A DNA stretch of 64,000 nucleotides, from positions 3,586,162 to 3,650,161 of the forward strand of contig NZ_CP044232.1 in NCBI RefSeq assembly GCF_008727775.1, written 5' to 3'. Within the stretch, counting starts at the first letter, position 1. Each line of letters starts with the position of its first letter. Shown in pieces: positions 36,220 through 44,734 of this stretch. Made by a program: the position numbers and the translations under genes. The notes beneath the pieces are model-generated. The model saw nothing but the letters and a program-made list of their open reading frames with translations. It was not told where the DNA came from and did no database searches. This DNA comes from Microbacterium lushaniae (GTDB lineage Bacteria > Actinomycetota > Actinomycetes > Actinomycetales > Microbacteriaceae).

Positions 36220-36825
36220 ATGACCGAACAACAGCCATACGAGGTCGTACGCACGTTCGCCGAGTTCGAGCTGCGGCACTACCCGGAGCATGCCGTGGCT
36301 GAGGTCATGGTCGACGGCCGGTTCGAGGATGCGGGCAATCGCGCGTTCCGGTACCTGTTCTCCTACATCAGCGGCGAGAACGAGCCGGCCGAGAAGATGG
36401 CGATGACCGCTCCGGTCGTCCAGGAGAGGCAAGGCACGAAGATCGCCATGACAGCTCCCGTCGTCCGGGAACCGATCGACGGCGGGGCCGACACCCCAGA
36501 CAGCGGCGACTACCTGGTCGCCTTCGTGCTTCCCGCCGCCCTCACCGCGGCGACCGCTCCGCGCCCCACCAATGCCAGGGTCCGCGTGCACGCCGTCCCC
36601 GAGCGCCTCGTCGCCGCGCTGCGCTATCGCGGCCGGTGGACGGAGGACGCGTATGAAGAACATCTCGACCGGCTGCGCGCGGCCCTCGCGGCGGAAGGAC
36701 TGGCTGCGACGGGCGACGCCCGGTTCGCGCGGTTCGATCCGCCCCTGTGGCCCGCCTTCCTCCGCCACAACGAAGTGATGCTGGATGTGTCCGGGCAGGC
36801 CATCAAGGAGGAGGAAAGGGGATGA
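36220..36825 (+). CDS. SOUL-family heme-binding protein
   Basis: The 201-residue protein matches the SOUL heme-binding family: YEVVRTFAEFELRHYPEHAVAEV, FRYLFSYISGEN and the hallmark pair MAMTAPVV / IAMTAPVV. It probably binds heme or porphyrin in the cytoplasm. An ATG with GGAGAGGG upstream starts it. It overlaps the next gene (ATGA), so it is cotranscribed with the F420-type oxidoreductase. Confidence 0.88.
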   Translation: MTEQQPYEVVRTFAEFELRHYPEHAVAEVMVDGRFEDAGNRAFRYLFSYISGENEPAEKMAMTAPVVQERQGTKIAMTAPVVREPIDGGADTPDSGDYLVAFVLPAALTAATAPRPTNARVRVHAVPERLVAALRYRGRWTEDAYEEHLDRLRAALAAEGLAATGDARFARFDPPLWPAFLRHNEVMLDVSGQAIKEEERG

Positions 36826-37232
36826 CCCCGTCATACGACGACCCCATCATCGAGGAGTTCCGCGCGAACCGCGGCACCGTCGGCCGTTTCGGCCGGAGTC
36901 TCGTGCTGCTGCACCACGTCGGCGCGAAGACCGGCACCGAACGCGTCTCGCCCGTCATGGGCATCCGGGACGGTGAAGCATGGCTGATCACCGCCTCCAA
37001 GGCGGGGGCTGACGAGCATCCCGCCTGGTACCGCAACCTCCTCGCGCATCCCGATGTCGAGATCGAGACCCCCGACGACGGGAAAGTCGCGGTGCACGCG
37101 ACCGACCTGGTCGGCGCAGAGCGGGATGCGGCGTGGGCGCAGTTCCTCGCGGCAAGCCCCGGGTTCCGTTCCTATGAGCAGCGCACCACGCGCATCATCC
37201 CGGTCCTGCGGCTGTCGCCGCGCGACGGCTGA
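36822..37232 (+). CDS. Deazaflavin-dependent nitroreductase-family protein (DDN type)
   Basis: The 136-residue protein matches the F420-dependent nitroreductase/quinone reductase family (PF04075): FRANRGTVGRFGRSLVLLHHVGAKTGTERVSPVMGI and HPAWYRNLLAHPDVEIE. Members use the deazaflavin F420. Its ATG overlaps the SOUL stop, giving a heme/redox pair. Confidence 0.88.
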   Translation: MTPSYDDPIIEEFRANRGTVGRFGRSLVLLHHVGAKTGTERVSPVMGIRDGEAWLITASKAGADEHPAWYRNLLAHPDVEIETPDDGKVAVHATDLVGAERDAAWAQFLAASPGFRSYEQRTTRIIPVLRLSPRDG

Positions 37233-37276
37233 CTTGCGACCAGCGAACGCCTGGCGACATCGCCGACCTTCTCGCG

Positions 37277-38632
37277 CTACGGGGCGGCAGCGAGTCGCTG
37301 GAAGAATCCGTCGATCTGCGCCTCGACGGTGCCGACGGCATCCGCCTGATCACGCCCCTCGACGGTGAACGAACTCTCGATGACCAGCAGCACGTCTCCG
37401 CCCGAGACCGCCCCGCGGATGTCGAACCGCGGGTCACCGACGCGCCCGTCGAGATGGATGAAGCGGCCCTCGTACAGCTTCAACTGACCGCTCCACCCCT
37501 CACCCGCGACGTCGATGACCTCGCCGCGTCCCCTCACGCCGTAGTCGTAGCCGTATTCGGTCGCCTTCGGGGCGGTATCGAGATCCCCGACGAGCCCACC
37601 GTAGTCACTCGTGTGCTCGGCCACCGCGGCCTGCGCCGCCGCCTCGTCGGGCTGGATGTACGCCCGCAGCCAGAGGTGCTCGCTCCACTCCCCGCCGGGC
37701 ACGAGGAACCGATCGCGGCCGTCACCCTGCGGGACCACACCCTCGGGCAGCGCGAGATCGACGCTCAGCGAGGCATCCTGACCTTGGCGAGCATCCTCGC
37801 ACGGCGGGTCTCCGGGGCACCGAACCGACACCTGGTGGCCTGGCGGGAGGTCACTCTCGGTCGGCAGGGCCGCGGCGAGCCGACTCACCGTAGTCACCCT
37901 GGGCGCATCGGTGGGATCGATGGTGGCAAGGCGCTCGAGATAGTCGGCGACGGCCTCCGCGCAGTCGGCCTCCGCAAGGCCGTCGGCGTCCACGGCGTAG
38001 CGCTGCGAGCTGCAGGCGATGAGCGCGGAGTCGTGGACGATGGCGAGGAGCGCCGACTGGCGCTCAGCGCTCGGGTCGTCTTCCGGTGCGGTGAGCACCG
38101 AGGTCCACTGACCCTGCACCCCCTCCCAGCCTGTGATCTCGATGTCGTCAGACTCCCCGGTTCCTGTCTCACCGGCGGTGAAGCCGTCCTCGATCGACTC
38201 CGGAGCGATGTCGAAGTCTCCCGTCCTCGCAGCGGCCCGGTCGCGCTTTTCTGCCAGCGCCTCCTGTGCCGCATCGGCATCGGGGTAGAGCGCGACGTTG
38301 AACTCGAAGTACAGTCCGCCCCAGACCTCCGGCTCTGCCGCGTCAGACGGAGCCGGGATCGAGGCGAGCAGCATGACCTCGTCATGGTCGGATGCCGGGC
38401 CGCAGTACTCGCCGCCGGGACAGCGACGCTCCATCACGAAGCCCGCAGGCAGCGCATCGGGGCCGGGAAGCGCCGCGACAGCGTGGTCGAACGAAGCGAC
38501 GGCGACCGCCACTTCGGAGGGAGCGGGGGCCCCACCACTGCGACCATCCTGTGTCGCGCTGCATCCTGCGAGTGTCAGCAGCGCGAGCAGCGCCGCGCCC
38601 GCCCGCAGCTTCGTCGTCGTGATCACGTGCAT
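37277..38632 (-). CDS. Hypothetical lipoprotein
   Basis: The 451-residue protein has a lipoprotein signal with lipobox LTLAGC (cysteine at about residue 24). It comprises two similar halves: FVMERRCPGGEYCGPASDHDE... and HQVSVRCPGDPPCEDARQGQD..., each followed by an acidic domain, which suggests an internal duplication. It is convergent with 36822-37232. No named family was recognised; it is probably anchored on the outer face of the membrane. Confidence 0.65.
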   Translation of the reverse strand: MHVITTTKLRAGAALLALLTLAGCSATQDGRSGGAPAPSEVAVAVASFDHAVAALPGPDALPAGFVMERRCPGGEYCGPASDHDEVMLLASIPAPSDAAEPEVWGGLYFEFNVALYPDADAAQEALAEKRDRAAARTGDFDIAPESIEDGFTAGETGTGESDDIEITGWEGVQGQWTSVLTAPEDDPSAERQSALLAIVHDSALIACSSQRYAVDADGLAEADCAEAVADYLERLATIDPTDAPRVTTVSRLAAALPTESDLPPGHQVSVRCPGDPPCEDARQGQDASLSVDLALPEGVVPQGDGRDRFLVPGGEWSEHLWLRAYIQPDEAAAQAAVAEHTSDYGGLVGDLDTAPKATEYGYDYGVRGRGEVIDVAGEGWSGQLKLYEGRFIHLDGRVGDPRFDIRGAVSGGDVLLVIESSFTVEGRDQADAVGTVEAQIDGFFQRLAAAP

Positions 38633-38808
38633 GCCCCCGTTGGATGCCGCTGAACCGGCCTGCCTCACGTTAGAGGTGCGACTGCACGGAACACAATTCG
38701 CACAACTCCACGCCGGTCCTCGCGGACCGACCGCAAGCCGCCACCGCCGTCCCCACGGTCTTCAGAGGGGAGGTGCGTCCCGCCGTCCCCGCCACGTGAC
38801 GAGCCGGC

Positions 38809-39081
38809 TCACTCCACGTCGCCGGTCGACGGCCTGATCTGGCTCAATCGTCTCTTGAACGCCAGGAACCCGGTGCTCCAGGCGACAGCCACCGCGACGG
38901 AGCCCGAGCTGGCGGCAACCATCCCTGCCGCCGATCCGTTCGCCGCCGACAGAATCCCCCAGGCGACCAACGCCGTCAGTGCGATCACCGACCCTGCGAC
39001 GAGCCAGCCCATGCCGGCGTGCAGGCGACGTTCCTCACTCCTGGTGGCGTTCGACCGCTCATACTGCACTCCGTCGCTCAT
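38809..39081 (-). CDS. Small two-helix membrane protein
   Basis: The 90-residue protein has a soluble N-terminus (MSDGVQYERSNATRSEERR) and two membrane segments (about residues 24-43 and 48-66), with a basic C-terminal tail. It stands alone between the lipoprotein gene and the small reading frame at 39177. No family is recognised. Confidence 0.55.
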   Translation of the reverse strand: MSDGVQYERSNATRSEERRLHAGMGWLVAGSVIALTALVAWGILSAANGSAAGMVAASSGSVAVAVAWSTGFLAFKRRLSQIRPSTGDVE

Positions 39082-39176
39082 AGCGGCGACGGTACCCGTG
39101 CCGGGGCCCTCGCAACTCCGCCGCGCGACGGAGATTCTGCCCGTCCTGCCGCGGGCACCCCGCGCCCCGGCGCGCG

Positions 39177-39296
39177 TCAGCGGCTGAGGGCGGCCTCGGC
39201 CTGCAGCCGGCCCAGCTTCTCGGGGTTCGCAGACGTCCATCGGCCCCGCCCATCCCTGGCATAGCGGGCGATCGGTCGAAATGTCCCGATGGACAT
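39177..39296 (-). CDS. Possible 39-residue reading frame
   Basis: An ATG at 39296 opens a 39-codon frame that begins MSIGTFRPIARYARDGRGR and ends KLGRLQAEAALSR. It lies about 60 bases beyond the distal copy of the dnaB 3' end. It could be a real small gene, or the tail of a larger gene that once followed dnaB. I did not recognise a family. Confidence 0.3.
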   Translation of the reverse strand: MSIGTFRPIARYARDGRGRWTSANPEKLGRLQAEAALSR

Positions 39297-39357
39297 CGCG
39301 TGGACACGTCCACTGCGAGAGGGACAACTCCGAAGAAGACCTGCAAACCGACAGCCC

Positions 39358-39478
39358 GCTACATCTCCGGGGCCATGTCGGTGAAGCGGGAGTAGTGGCC
39401 CTGGAAGGCGACGGTGATCGTGTCGGTGGGGCCGTTACGGTGCTTGGCGACGATGAGGTCGGCCTCGCCGGCGCGCGG
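39358..39478 (-). repeat. Distal copy of the dnaB 3' end (121-bp direct repeat)
   Basis: This copy is identical over 121 bases to 43366-43486, the last 40 codons of dnaB including its stop. It is not part of any intact gene here. Its right end is exactly where the hydrolase-downstream block begins. The two copies are in the same orientation and flank about 4 kb. Confidence 0.97.
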
Positions 39479-39549
39479 CGCCGCCGTGACGGTGACTGCT
39501 GCGCCCAGAGGATCCACGTCCGCGAGTGGTGGGGTCGTCATGCCGCCGA

Positions 39550-40404
39550 TCAGAGACCGTGGCGACTGAGGAACCCGCGCATCGCGGCAGTGAAGGCCGC
39601 GGGGTCCTCGAGGTTCGGGTAGTGCGCACCGGGGGTGATCACGAACTCTCCCTGCTGCACGCTGCTCGCCAACCGTCGTCCCATCCGCAGGTGGTCCTTC
39701 CCGTCCTGGGCGCCGCAGAGCGCGAGGACCGGCACGTGGATGGCCCGTAGCCGATCCCACGTATCTGCGACGGGAGTCGGCGGCACGGGCGGAAGCGGCA
39801 CACCGTTGCCGTCCAAGCGAAGGTGGTGAGCGAGGGTCTCCCGTGCCATCGTCTCGACCAGATCCCAGACCTCGCGGTTGAGCTCCTCCCGTGTGCGTTC
39901 GGGGCCGGAGGTGAACGCCATGAAGCCGTCGATCCATCCCTCGAGATCGCCCTGCTGTTCGGCCGACCGCCAGCGTTGCAGGGCGCTCAGGCACCAGGGG
40001 TCGTCGTACGCCGGCTCGCTGGTGCCCGTACCGCTGACGACGAGAGCGGCCACGCGGTCGGGGTACTCCAGCGCGACGTCGACCGCCGTGCCCCCGCCCA
40101 TGGACAGCCCCGCGAGCACGGCTTGTTCGATGCCGAGGGCGTCGAGCAGATCCACCACGTCGTCCGCGAGGCGATAAGGGACGTCGGCGTCAGATGATCC
40201 GCCATGCCCCCGAGCATCGGGCGCGATGACGCGCCGCTCGGGGAAGGCGTCCAGCTGCGGGTTCCACATCCGACGGTCTACCGCACCGCCATGGAGGAAG
40301 ACGAGTGGGGTTGCGTGTGCCACCCCACCAGATGCTTCGGCGTACGTGATCTCCTGGTCGTCGAGGTCGAGGTGGTTCGGGTTCGGGTTCGGGTTCGGTG
40401 ACAT
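39550..40404 (-). CDS. Alpha/beta hydrolase, MarR-linked
   Basis: The 284-residue protein has an alpha/beta hydrolase core: LVFLHGGAVDRRMW (oxyanion), ARGHGGSS, nucleophile elbow AGLSMGGG, aspartate in LCGAQDGKDHLR and histidine in TPGAHYPNLEDPAAF. The N-terminus carries an NPNPNPN run encoded by a six-base tandem repeat at 40374-40398. It is divergent from a MarR-type regulator, with two MarR-like operators over its start. An alternative TTG start three codons upstream exists. Its 3' end is duplicated in decayed form at 35886-36107. Confidence 0.88.
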   Translation of the reverse strand: MSPNPNPNPNHLDLDDQEITYAEASGGVAHATPLVFLHGGAVDRRMWNPQLDAFPERRVIAPDARGHGGSSDADVPYRLADDVVDLLDALGIEQAVLAGLSMGGGTAVDVALEYPDRVAALVVSGTGTSEPAYDDPWCLSALQRWRSAEQQGDLEGWIDGFMAFTSGPERTREELNREVWDLVETMARETLAHHLRLDGNGVPLPPVPPTPVADTWDRLRAIHVPVLALCGAQDGKDHLRMGRRLASSVQQGEFVITPGAHYPNLEDPAAFTAAMRGFLSRHGL

Positions 40405-40452
40405 GACAACCAAGGTGTCATTATTGAGGACCGTTTGGCAACCCAGGTGTCA
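40404..40452. promoter_or_regulatory. Twin MarR-type operators between hydrolase and marR
   Basis: Two 17-base dyads of the form TGnCA-N7-TGTCA occur: TGACAACCAAGGTGTCA (40404-40420, over the hydrolase start codon) and TGGCAACCCAGGTGTCA (40436-40452, just before the marR start). Their shared direct-repeat core is AACCnAGGTGTCAT. They fit binding by the MarR protein encoded next door. Confidence 0.7.
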
Positions 40453-40462
40453 TGATGGTGGT

Positions 40463-40924
40463 ATGCCTGCAGCCCTCCGTCCCGACGACCTGGCCAAAGG
40501 TCTCGCCCAGATCTTCGTCGCCATCGGACCGGTGTACCGCAAGGCGGCGCGGGTGGTGGAAAGCAGCGAAGCCGCCAGCGGGATGTCGGTCGGCGTGCGC
40601 GCCGTGCTCGACCACCTGTACCGCGAGGGCGAGCGGACCGTTCCCCAGATCGCCGAGAGCCTCGAACTCAGTCGGCAGTACATCCAGCGCATGGTCAACG
40701 ATGCGTCTGGGGACGACTTCGTCGAGCTCGTCGCCAATCCGGCACACCGTCGCTCGTCCCTCGTGCGACTCACAGGAGACGGCCGAACAGCGATCGAGCG
40801 GGTGGTCGCCCGCGAGCACGAGGTCATGGCACGCATCGGCGGAACGCTCACCGCCACCGACATCGAGGCGACCCTGCGAGTGCTCCGGCACATGCACACC
40901 GCGCTCGACGAGCTGACCGGCTAG
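40463..40924 (+). CDS. MarR-family transcriptional regulator
   Basis: The 153-residue protein has a MarR winged helix (EGERTVPQIAESLELSRQYIQRMVNDASGDDFVELVANPAHRRSSLVRLTGDGRTAIE). It is divergent from the hydrolase. The spacing of two similar dyads between them suggests autorepression and repression of the hydrolase, probably relieved by a small aromatic or toxic compound that the hydrolase acts upon; the ligand is inference. Confidence 0.88.
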   Translation: MPAALRPDDLAKGLAQIFVAIGPVYRKAARVVESSEAASGMSVGVRAVLDHLYREGERTVPQIAESLELSRQYIQRMVNDASGDDFVELVANPAHRRSSLVRLTGDGRTAIERVVAREHEVMARIGGTLTATDIEATLRVLRHMHTALDELTG

Positions 40925-40958
40925 GAGATCAGGCCGGCGCGCACTCCCGCGCTTCCCG

Positions 40959-42299
40959 TCATACCGGCCTCTCCGTGGGGTATTCGCCTCCCGCCGGTCC
41001 GCGGGCAACCGCGACGACCGAGGTGAGGCTACCCCCAAGGGCGCACACGGCCACCGTGGCAGCGAGGGGTGCGAGGGGCAGGGCGCCGACGCCGCCGGTT
41101 CCCGCCCCGACCATAGCGGGCAGCGCGGAAAGAAGCGACACCAAGACGGCCACCGCCGCTCCCGTCAGGACCGCGGCCGAGGTCTGCGCCGCGACCGTGC
41201 TCATGGTCTGTGCGCGAGTCTCGCCGACGAGCCGAAGCGCGACCAGCTCGCTGCCCCGGATCGATGTCGAGGCCACGACCGCACCGCACACCGCGATCGT
41301 GGCGTAGACGGTCACCATCATCACCAACAGAGCAAGGAACGCAGGGTTCATGTTGCTGCTGTCGGTCGGGTCAGAAGTGGAAGCAGCCCCTGCCTGTGCC
41401 GCATTCAGCACCACGCCAACCGAGAATACGATCGCCACCGCCAGCGTCACTGGCGTGGCAACGGCTGCGCTCCGATGCGCCTCACGGTACAGATCCCGGC
41501 CGGCATAGAAGAGAGCTCCTGTGGACCGGGCAAGGGTGAGCCGCGCGAGTGGGGGCACGATCACCGGGGCGAGGATGACGAGGATGCTGACGAGCAGAAC
41601 CTCCGTGGTGAAGGTGCTCACGAGGCTGCCTGACGACGTGCGGGACCACAGCCACACCACCGGCACCGAAAGCAGCAGCGCCCCCATCACGCGCGACACC
41701 TTCACTCCCCTGCCCTCCGCTGTTCCTCGGCGGACAGCATCCGCTGGACGGATCCGGGCAGAACGCCATGCAGACGGCACCGTTCCCACACACCCCACCG
41801 ATACCGCGAAGCCACACCCCGCGAGCACGGCAGCTGGGTTGAACGGGAGTGAGTAGTTGCTCGGCATCATCCCGCGAGTAGCGAGCCACGCTGCCAGAAC
41901 GGCGGTCAGAGGCGGAGTGATCAGACTTCCGCCGACGCCGGCTACCAGCGACGTCAACAGACCCTCCGCAAGCAGCATGCGCCGTATCTGCCCGGGCGTG
42001 GCACCTACGGTGCGGAGCAGCGCGATCTCGCGGCGGCGCACAGTCACGGTGAATGCGGCAGACCCGGCCACGATGACGACAGCCATGAACCACACGCACA
42101 CGGCCATCACGCTGAGCAGGTAGCCGCCGGCGACCGCGGCAGCCCGGTCCGAAGCCGACGCCCCGGTCGACGATGCCTGAGCAGCGATCGTCACAGTGAT
42201 CGCTGTCATCGTGAATGCGACGCCGAACCCTTGGGCGAGGATGGAGCCGGCCACCCCCGCGACCCGGCGGCCAGAGATCCAAATCGCAACCCTAAGCAT
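40959..42299 (-). CDS. FtsX-like ABC transporter permease
   Basis: The 446-residue protein has two FtsX-type domains, each with MacB-family helices (RREIALLRTVGATPGQIRRMLLAEGLL in the first; GSELVALRLVGETRAQTM in the second) and about eight membrane segments. It forms an exporter with the ATPase gene immediately upstream, whose stop its ATG overlaps by 8 bases. Substrates of such pairs include peptides and lipoproteins; here it is unknown. Confidence 0.85.
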   Translation of the reverse strand: MLRVAIWISGRRVAGVAGSILAQGFGVAFTMTAITVTIAAQASSTGASASDRAAAVAGGYLLSVMAVCVWFMAVVIVAGSAAFTVTVRRREIALLRTVGATPGQIRRMLLAEGLLTSLVAGVGGSLITPPLTAVLAAWLATRGMMPSNYSLPFNPAAVLAGCGFAVSVGCVGTVPSAWRSARIRPADAVRRGTAEGRGVKVSRVMGALLLSVPVVWLWSRTSSGSLVSTFTTEVLLVSILVILAPVIVPPLARLTLARSTGALFYAGRDLYREAHRSAAVATPVTLAVAIVFSVGVVLNAAQAGAASTSDPTDSSNMNPAFLALLVMMVTVYATIAVCGAVVASTSIRGSELVALRLVGETRAQTMSTVAAQTSAAVLTGAAVAVLVSLLSALPAMVGAGTGGVGALPLAPLAATVAVCALGGSLTSVVAVARGPAGGEYPTERPV

Positions 42300-43071
42300 G
42301 CGTGATTCCCGCCTCGAGTGCGGCGACGCGAGCCGAGATCCGCGAAGGATCCGGCTGGGGGATCCAGCCCGCGATTCGACCGGCGTTCAACAACATGACC
42401 GTGGACGCGTACGCGGCGGTGTCTGCATCGTGCGTGACGAGGAGGACCGTCTGACCCCGCGTACGGCTGAGATCTCGCAGGTACTGCATGACCGAGCGCG
42501 TGCTGGGAGCGTCGAGCGCCCCAGTGGGCTCATCGGCGTACAAGACCGCGGGACGGGTGATCAGCGACCGGGCGATGGCGACGCGCTGCTGCTGACCGCC
42601 GGACAACGCAGCGGGACGGTGCCGCGCGCGGTCGGCGAGCCCCACCGCGTCAAGGGCCTCGAGGACCTCAGCCCTACGCGTTCGGCGACCGGCCAACCGC
42701 AGGGGCAGCTCGACATTCTGCGCCGCCGTCAGCGACGGCAACAGATTGAAGCTTTGGAAGACGAAACCCATACGGGCGCGCCGCAAGCGGGTCCGGCTGG
42801 CCTCGGACAGCGCTCCAAGCCACCTTCCGTCGACGGCGACCCGCCCGCTGCTGACGCGGTCAAGGCCGCTCGCGCACTGCAGGAGGGTCGACTTCCCGGA
42901 TCCCGATGGCCCCATCACCGCTGTGAAGCTTCCGGGCGGAAAAGTGACGCTGACGCCGTCCAGGGCCACGACCCTGCGTCGTCCGCGCCCGAACTCCCGC
43001 GTCACCTTCGAGAGGAGGACGGCTCCAGGAGCCAGATGAGGGTCCGGTGTCTGATACTGGCGCGGGTCCAT
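42292..43071 (-). CDS. MacB/LolD-type ABC transporter ATP-binding protein
   Basis: The 259-residue ATPase has Walker A GPSGSGKST, the motif FVFQSFNLLPSLTAAQNVELPL, signature LSGGQQQRVAIARSL, Walker B VLYADEPTGALD and H-loop VTHD. It is the first gene of a two-gene export operon and is placed directly after the duplicated dnaB end. The 43072-43365 interval before it shows no gene and no clear operator; it must carry the promoter. Confidence 0.92.
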   Translation of the reverse strand: MDPRQYQTPDPHLAPGAVLLSKVTREFGRGRRRVVALDGVSVTFPPGSFTAVMGPSGSGKSTLLQCASGLDRVSSGRVAVDGRWLGALSEASRTRLRRARMGFVFQSFNLLPSLTAAQNVELPLRLAGRRTRRAEVLEALDAVGLADRARHRPAALSGGQQQRVAIARSLITRPAVLYADEPTGALDAPSTRSVMQYLRDLSRTRGQTVLLVTHDADTAAYASTVMLLNAGRIAGWIPQPDPSRISARVAALEAGITHA

Positions 43072-43365
43072 GGCCAGGATTCTCGCCGCCCGCGCCCCTG
43101 GGCGTCATCCTTCCCGAAGCGTAAACAACACGGGTTTCTTACCTCTGCCGGCGGATGCACACTACGCGGGACGGATGAGCAGGAATCGGCGCCCGCGCGG
43201 GCCCACGCGAGCACCACGGCACCGCGGACGGCCACCGGTTCGGTTATGAGGATCGCGATCGGTGGCTTTGCAATTTCGATCAGTTGCGGCGCATTCCGTG
43301 CGACGGCGCCAGTTGCGGCCGCTCATCGCGGGCACGCATCTCGACGGAACTGTTCGAATCGACCG

Positions 43366-43486
43366 GCTACATCTCCGGGGCCATGTCGGTGAAGCGGGAG
43401 TAGTGGCCCTGGAAGGCGACGGTGATCGTGTCGGTGGGGCCGTTACGGTGCTTGGCGACGATGAGGTCGGCCTCGCCGGCGCGCGG
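43366..43486 (-). repeat. Proximal copy of the 121-bp direct repeat (3' end of dnaB)
   Basis: Identical over all 121 bases to 39358-39478. This copy is the authentic end of dnaB, since the reading frame continues upstream without interruption. Confidence 0.97.
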
Positions 43487-44734
43487 GCTGTCTTTCTCGT
43501 AGGCGGCCTCGCGGTGCAGCAGCACCACCATGTCGGCGTCCTGCTCGATCGAGCCAGACTCACGGAGGTCGGACAGCGCGGGCTTCTTGTCGGCGCGCTG
43601 CTCGGGTCCACGGTTCAGCTGCGACAGCGCAATGACCGGGCACTGCAGCTCCTTGGCGAGGAGCTTGAGCGCACGCGAGAACTCGCTGACCTCCTGCTGC
43701 CGCGACTCCACGCGCTTGCCGCTGGTCATGAGCTGGAGGTAGTCGATGACCACCATCTTCAGCCCCTCGCGCTGCTTGAGCCGCCGGCACTTCGCGCGGA
43801 TCTCCACGAGGGTCATGTTGGGGCTGTCGTCGATGTAGAGGGGAGCGTCGTTGATGCGACCGCGCGTGGCCGCGATCGTGGTCCAGTCGCGGGAGTCCAG
43901 CGTTCCCTTGCGCATGCTCTGCAGGGGGATGGCGCCCTCCGCGCTGAGCAGGCGCATGGCGATCTCGCTCCGGCCCATTTCGAGGGAGAAGAAGATCGTC
44001 GGCTGGTTGTGCTTGATCGCCGCCGCGCGGGCGAAGTCCAGCGCAAGAGTGGACTTACCCATAGCCGGGCGGGCGGCGATGATGATCATCTGGCCGCCAT
44101 GCAGGCCGTTGGTCAGCTGGTCGAGGCCGGCGAACCCGGTGGGGATGCCGGTCATCTGGCCGTCTCGCCCGCGGGCGGCCTCGATCTCGTTGACCGCGGC
44201 ATCCACGGCCGTCGTCAGCGGAACGTAGTCTTCGGCGGTCTCCGCGCCGGAGACGTTGTAGATCTCCGCCTGCGCGTTGTTGACCAGGTCCAGCGCGTCG
44301 CCCTGCCCCGAATACCCCATCTGCACGATGCGCGTGCCGGCCTCCACCAGACGGCGAAGCAGAGCCCTTTCCGCGACGATCGAGGCGTAGTAGCCGGCGT
44401 TGGCTGCGGTGGGGACGATGGATGTCAGCGTGTGCAGGTAGTCCGCACCGCCGGCGCGCTGCAGCTCGCCGGTCTTGATGAGCTCGTCGGTGACCGCCAC
44501 GACATCGGTGGGCTCACCGTGCGAGTAGAGGGAGAGGACCGCCTCGAAGATCAGCTCGTGCTTGGGGATGTAGAAATCCGCGCCTCGGAGCGTCTCGATG
44601 ACATCGGCGACCGCATCCTTCGACAGCAGCATCCCGCCGAGGGCGCTCTGCTCGGCGAGCAGGTCGTGAGGGGGCGTGCGTTCGGCCTGGCGGGGTCCGC
44701 CGAGGCGCTCTTCCGAGATGTCGGCGATCGACAC
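43367..44734 (-). CDS. dnaB: Replicative DNA helicase
   Basis: The 455-residue protein has the N-terminal DnaG-binding domain (HDLLAEQSALGGMLLSKDAVADVIE), the RecA-like ATPase with Walker A ARPAMGKST, the arginine-rich ESGSIEQDADMVVLLHRE region and the C-terminal GEADLIVAKHRNGPTDTITVAFQ. It is full length with no intein. The GTG at 44734 is the family start. The rplI terminator and a 700-base gap separate it from the rpsF operon. DnaA-box-like sites lie upstream. Its 3' end is duplicated at 39358. Confidence 0.97.
   Translation of the reverse strand: MSIADISEERLGGPRQAERTPPHDLLAEQSALGGMLLSKDAVADVIETLRGADFYIPKHELIFEAVLSLYSHGEPTDVVAVTDELIKTGELQRAGGADYLHTLTSIVPTAANAGYYASIVAERALLRRLVEAGTRIVQMGYSGQGDALDLVNNAQAEIYNVSGAETAEDYVPLTTAVDAAVNEIEAARGRDGQMTGIPTGFAGLDQLTNGLHGGQMIIIAARPAMGKSTLALDFARAAAIKHNQPTIFFSLEMGRSEIAMRLLSAEGAIPLQSMRKGTLDSRDWTTIAATRGRINDAPLYIDDSPNMTLVEIRAKCRRLKQREGLKMVVIDYLQLMTSGKRVESRQQEVSEFSRALKLLAKELQCPVIALSQLNRGPEQRADKKPALSDLRESGSIEQDADMVVLLHREAAYEKDSPRAGEADLIVAKHRNGPTDTITVAFQGHYSRFTDMAPEM

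Noticed and set aside
39359..39994. A hydrolase variant with a DnaB-like tail
   Set aside because: The frame simply reads from the wrong frame of the hydrolase into the repeated dnaB end; the true hydrolase stops at 39550.
39479..43365. Integrase or transposase within the repeat-flanked segment
   Set aside because: All coding capacity there is taken by hydrolase, MarR, permease and ATPase genes; no recombinase motif was seen.
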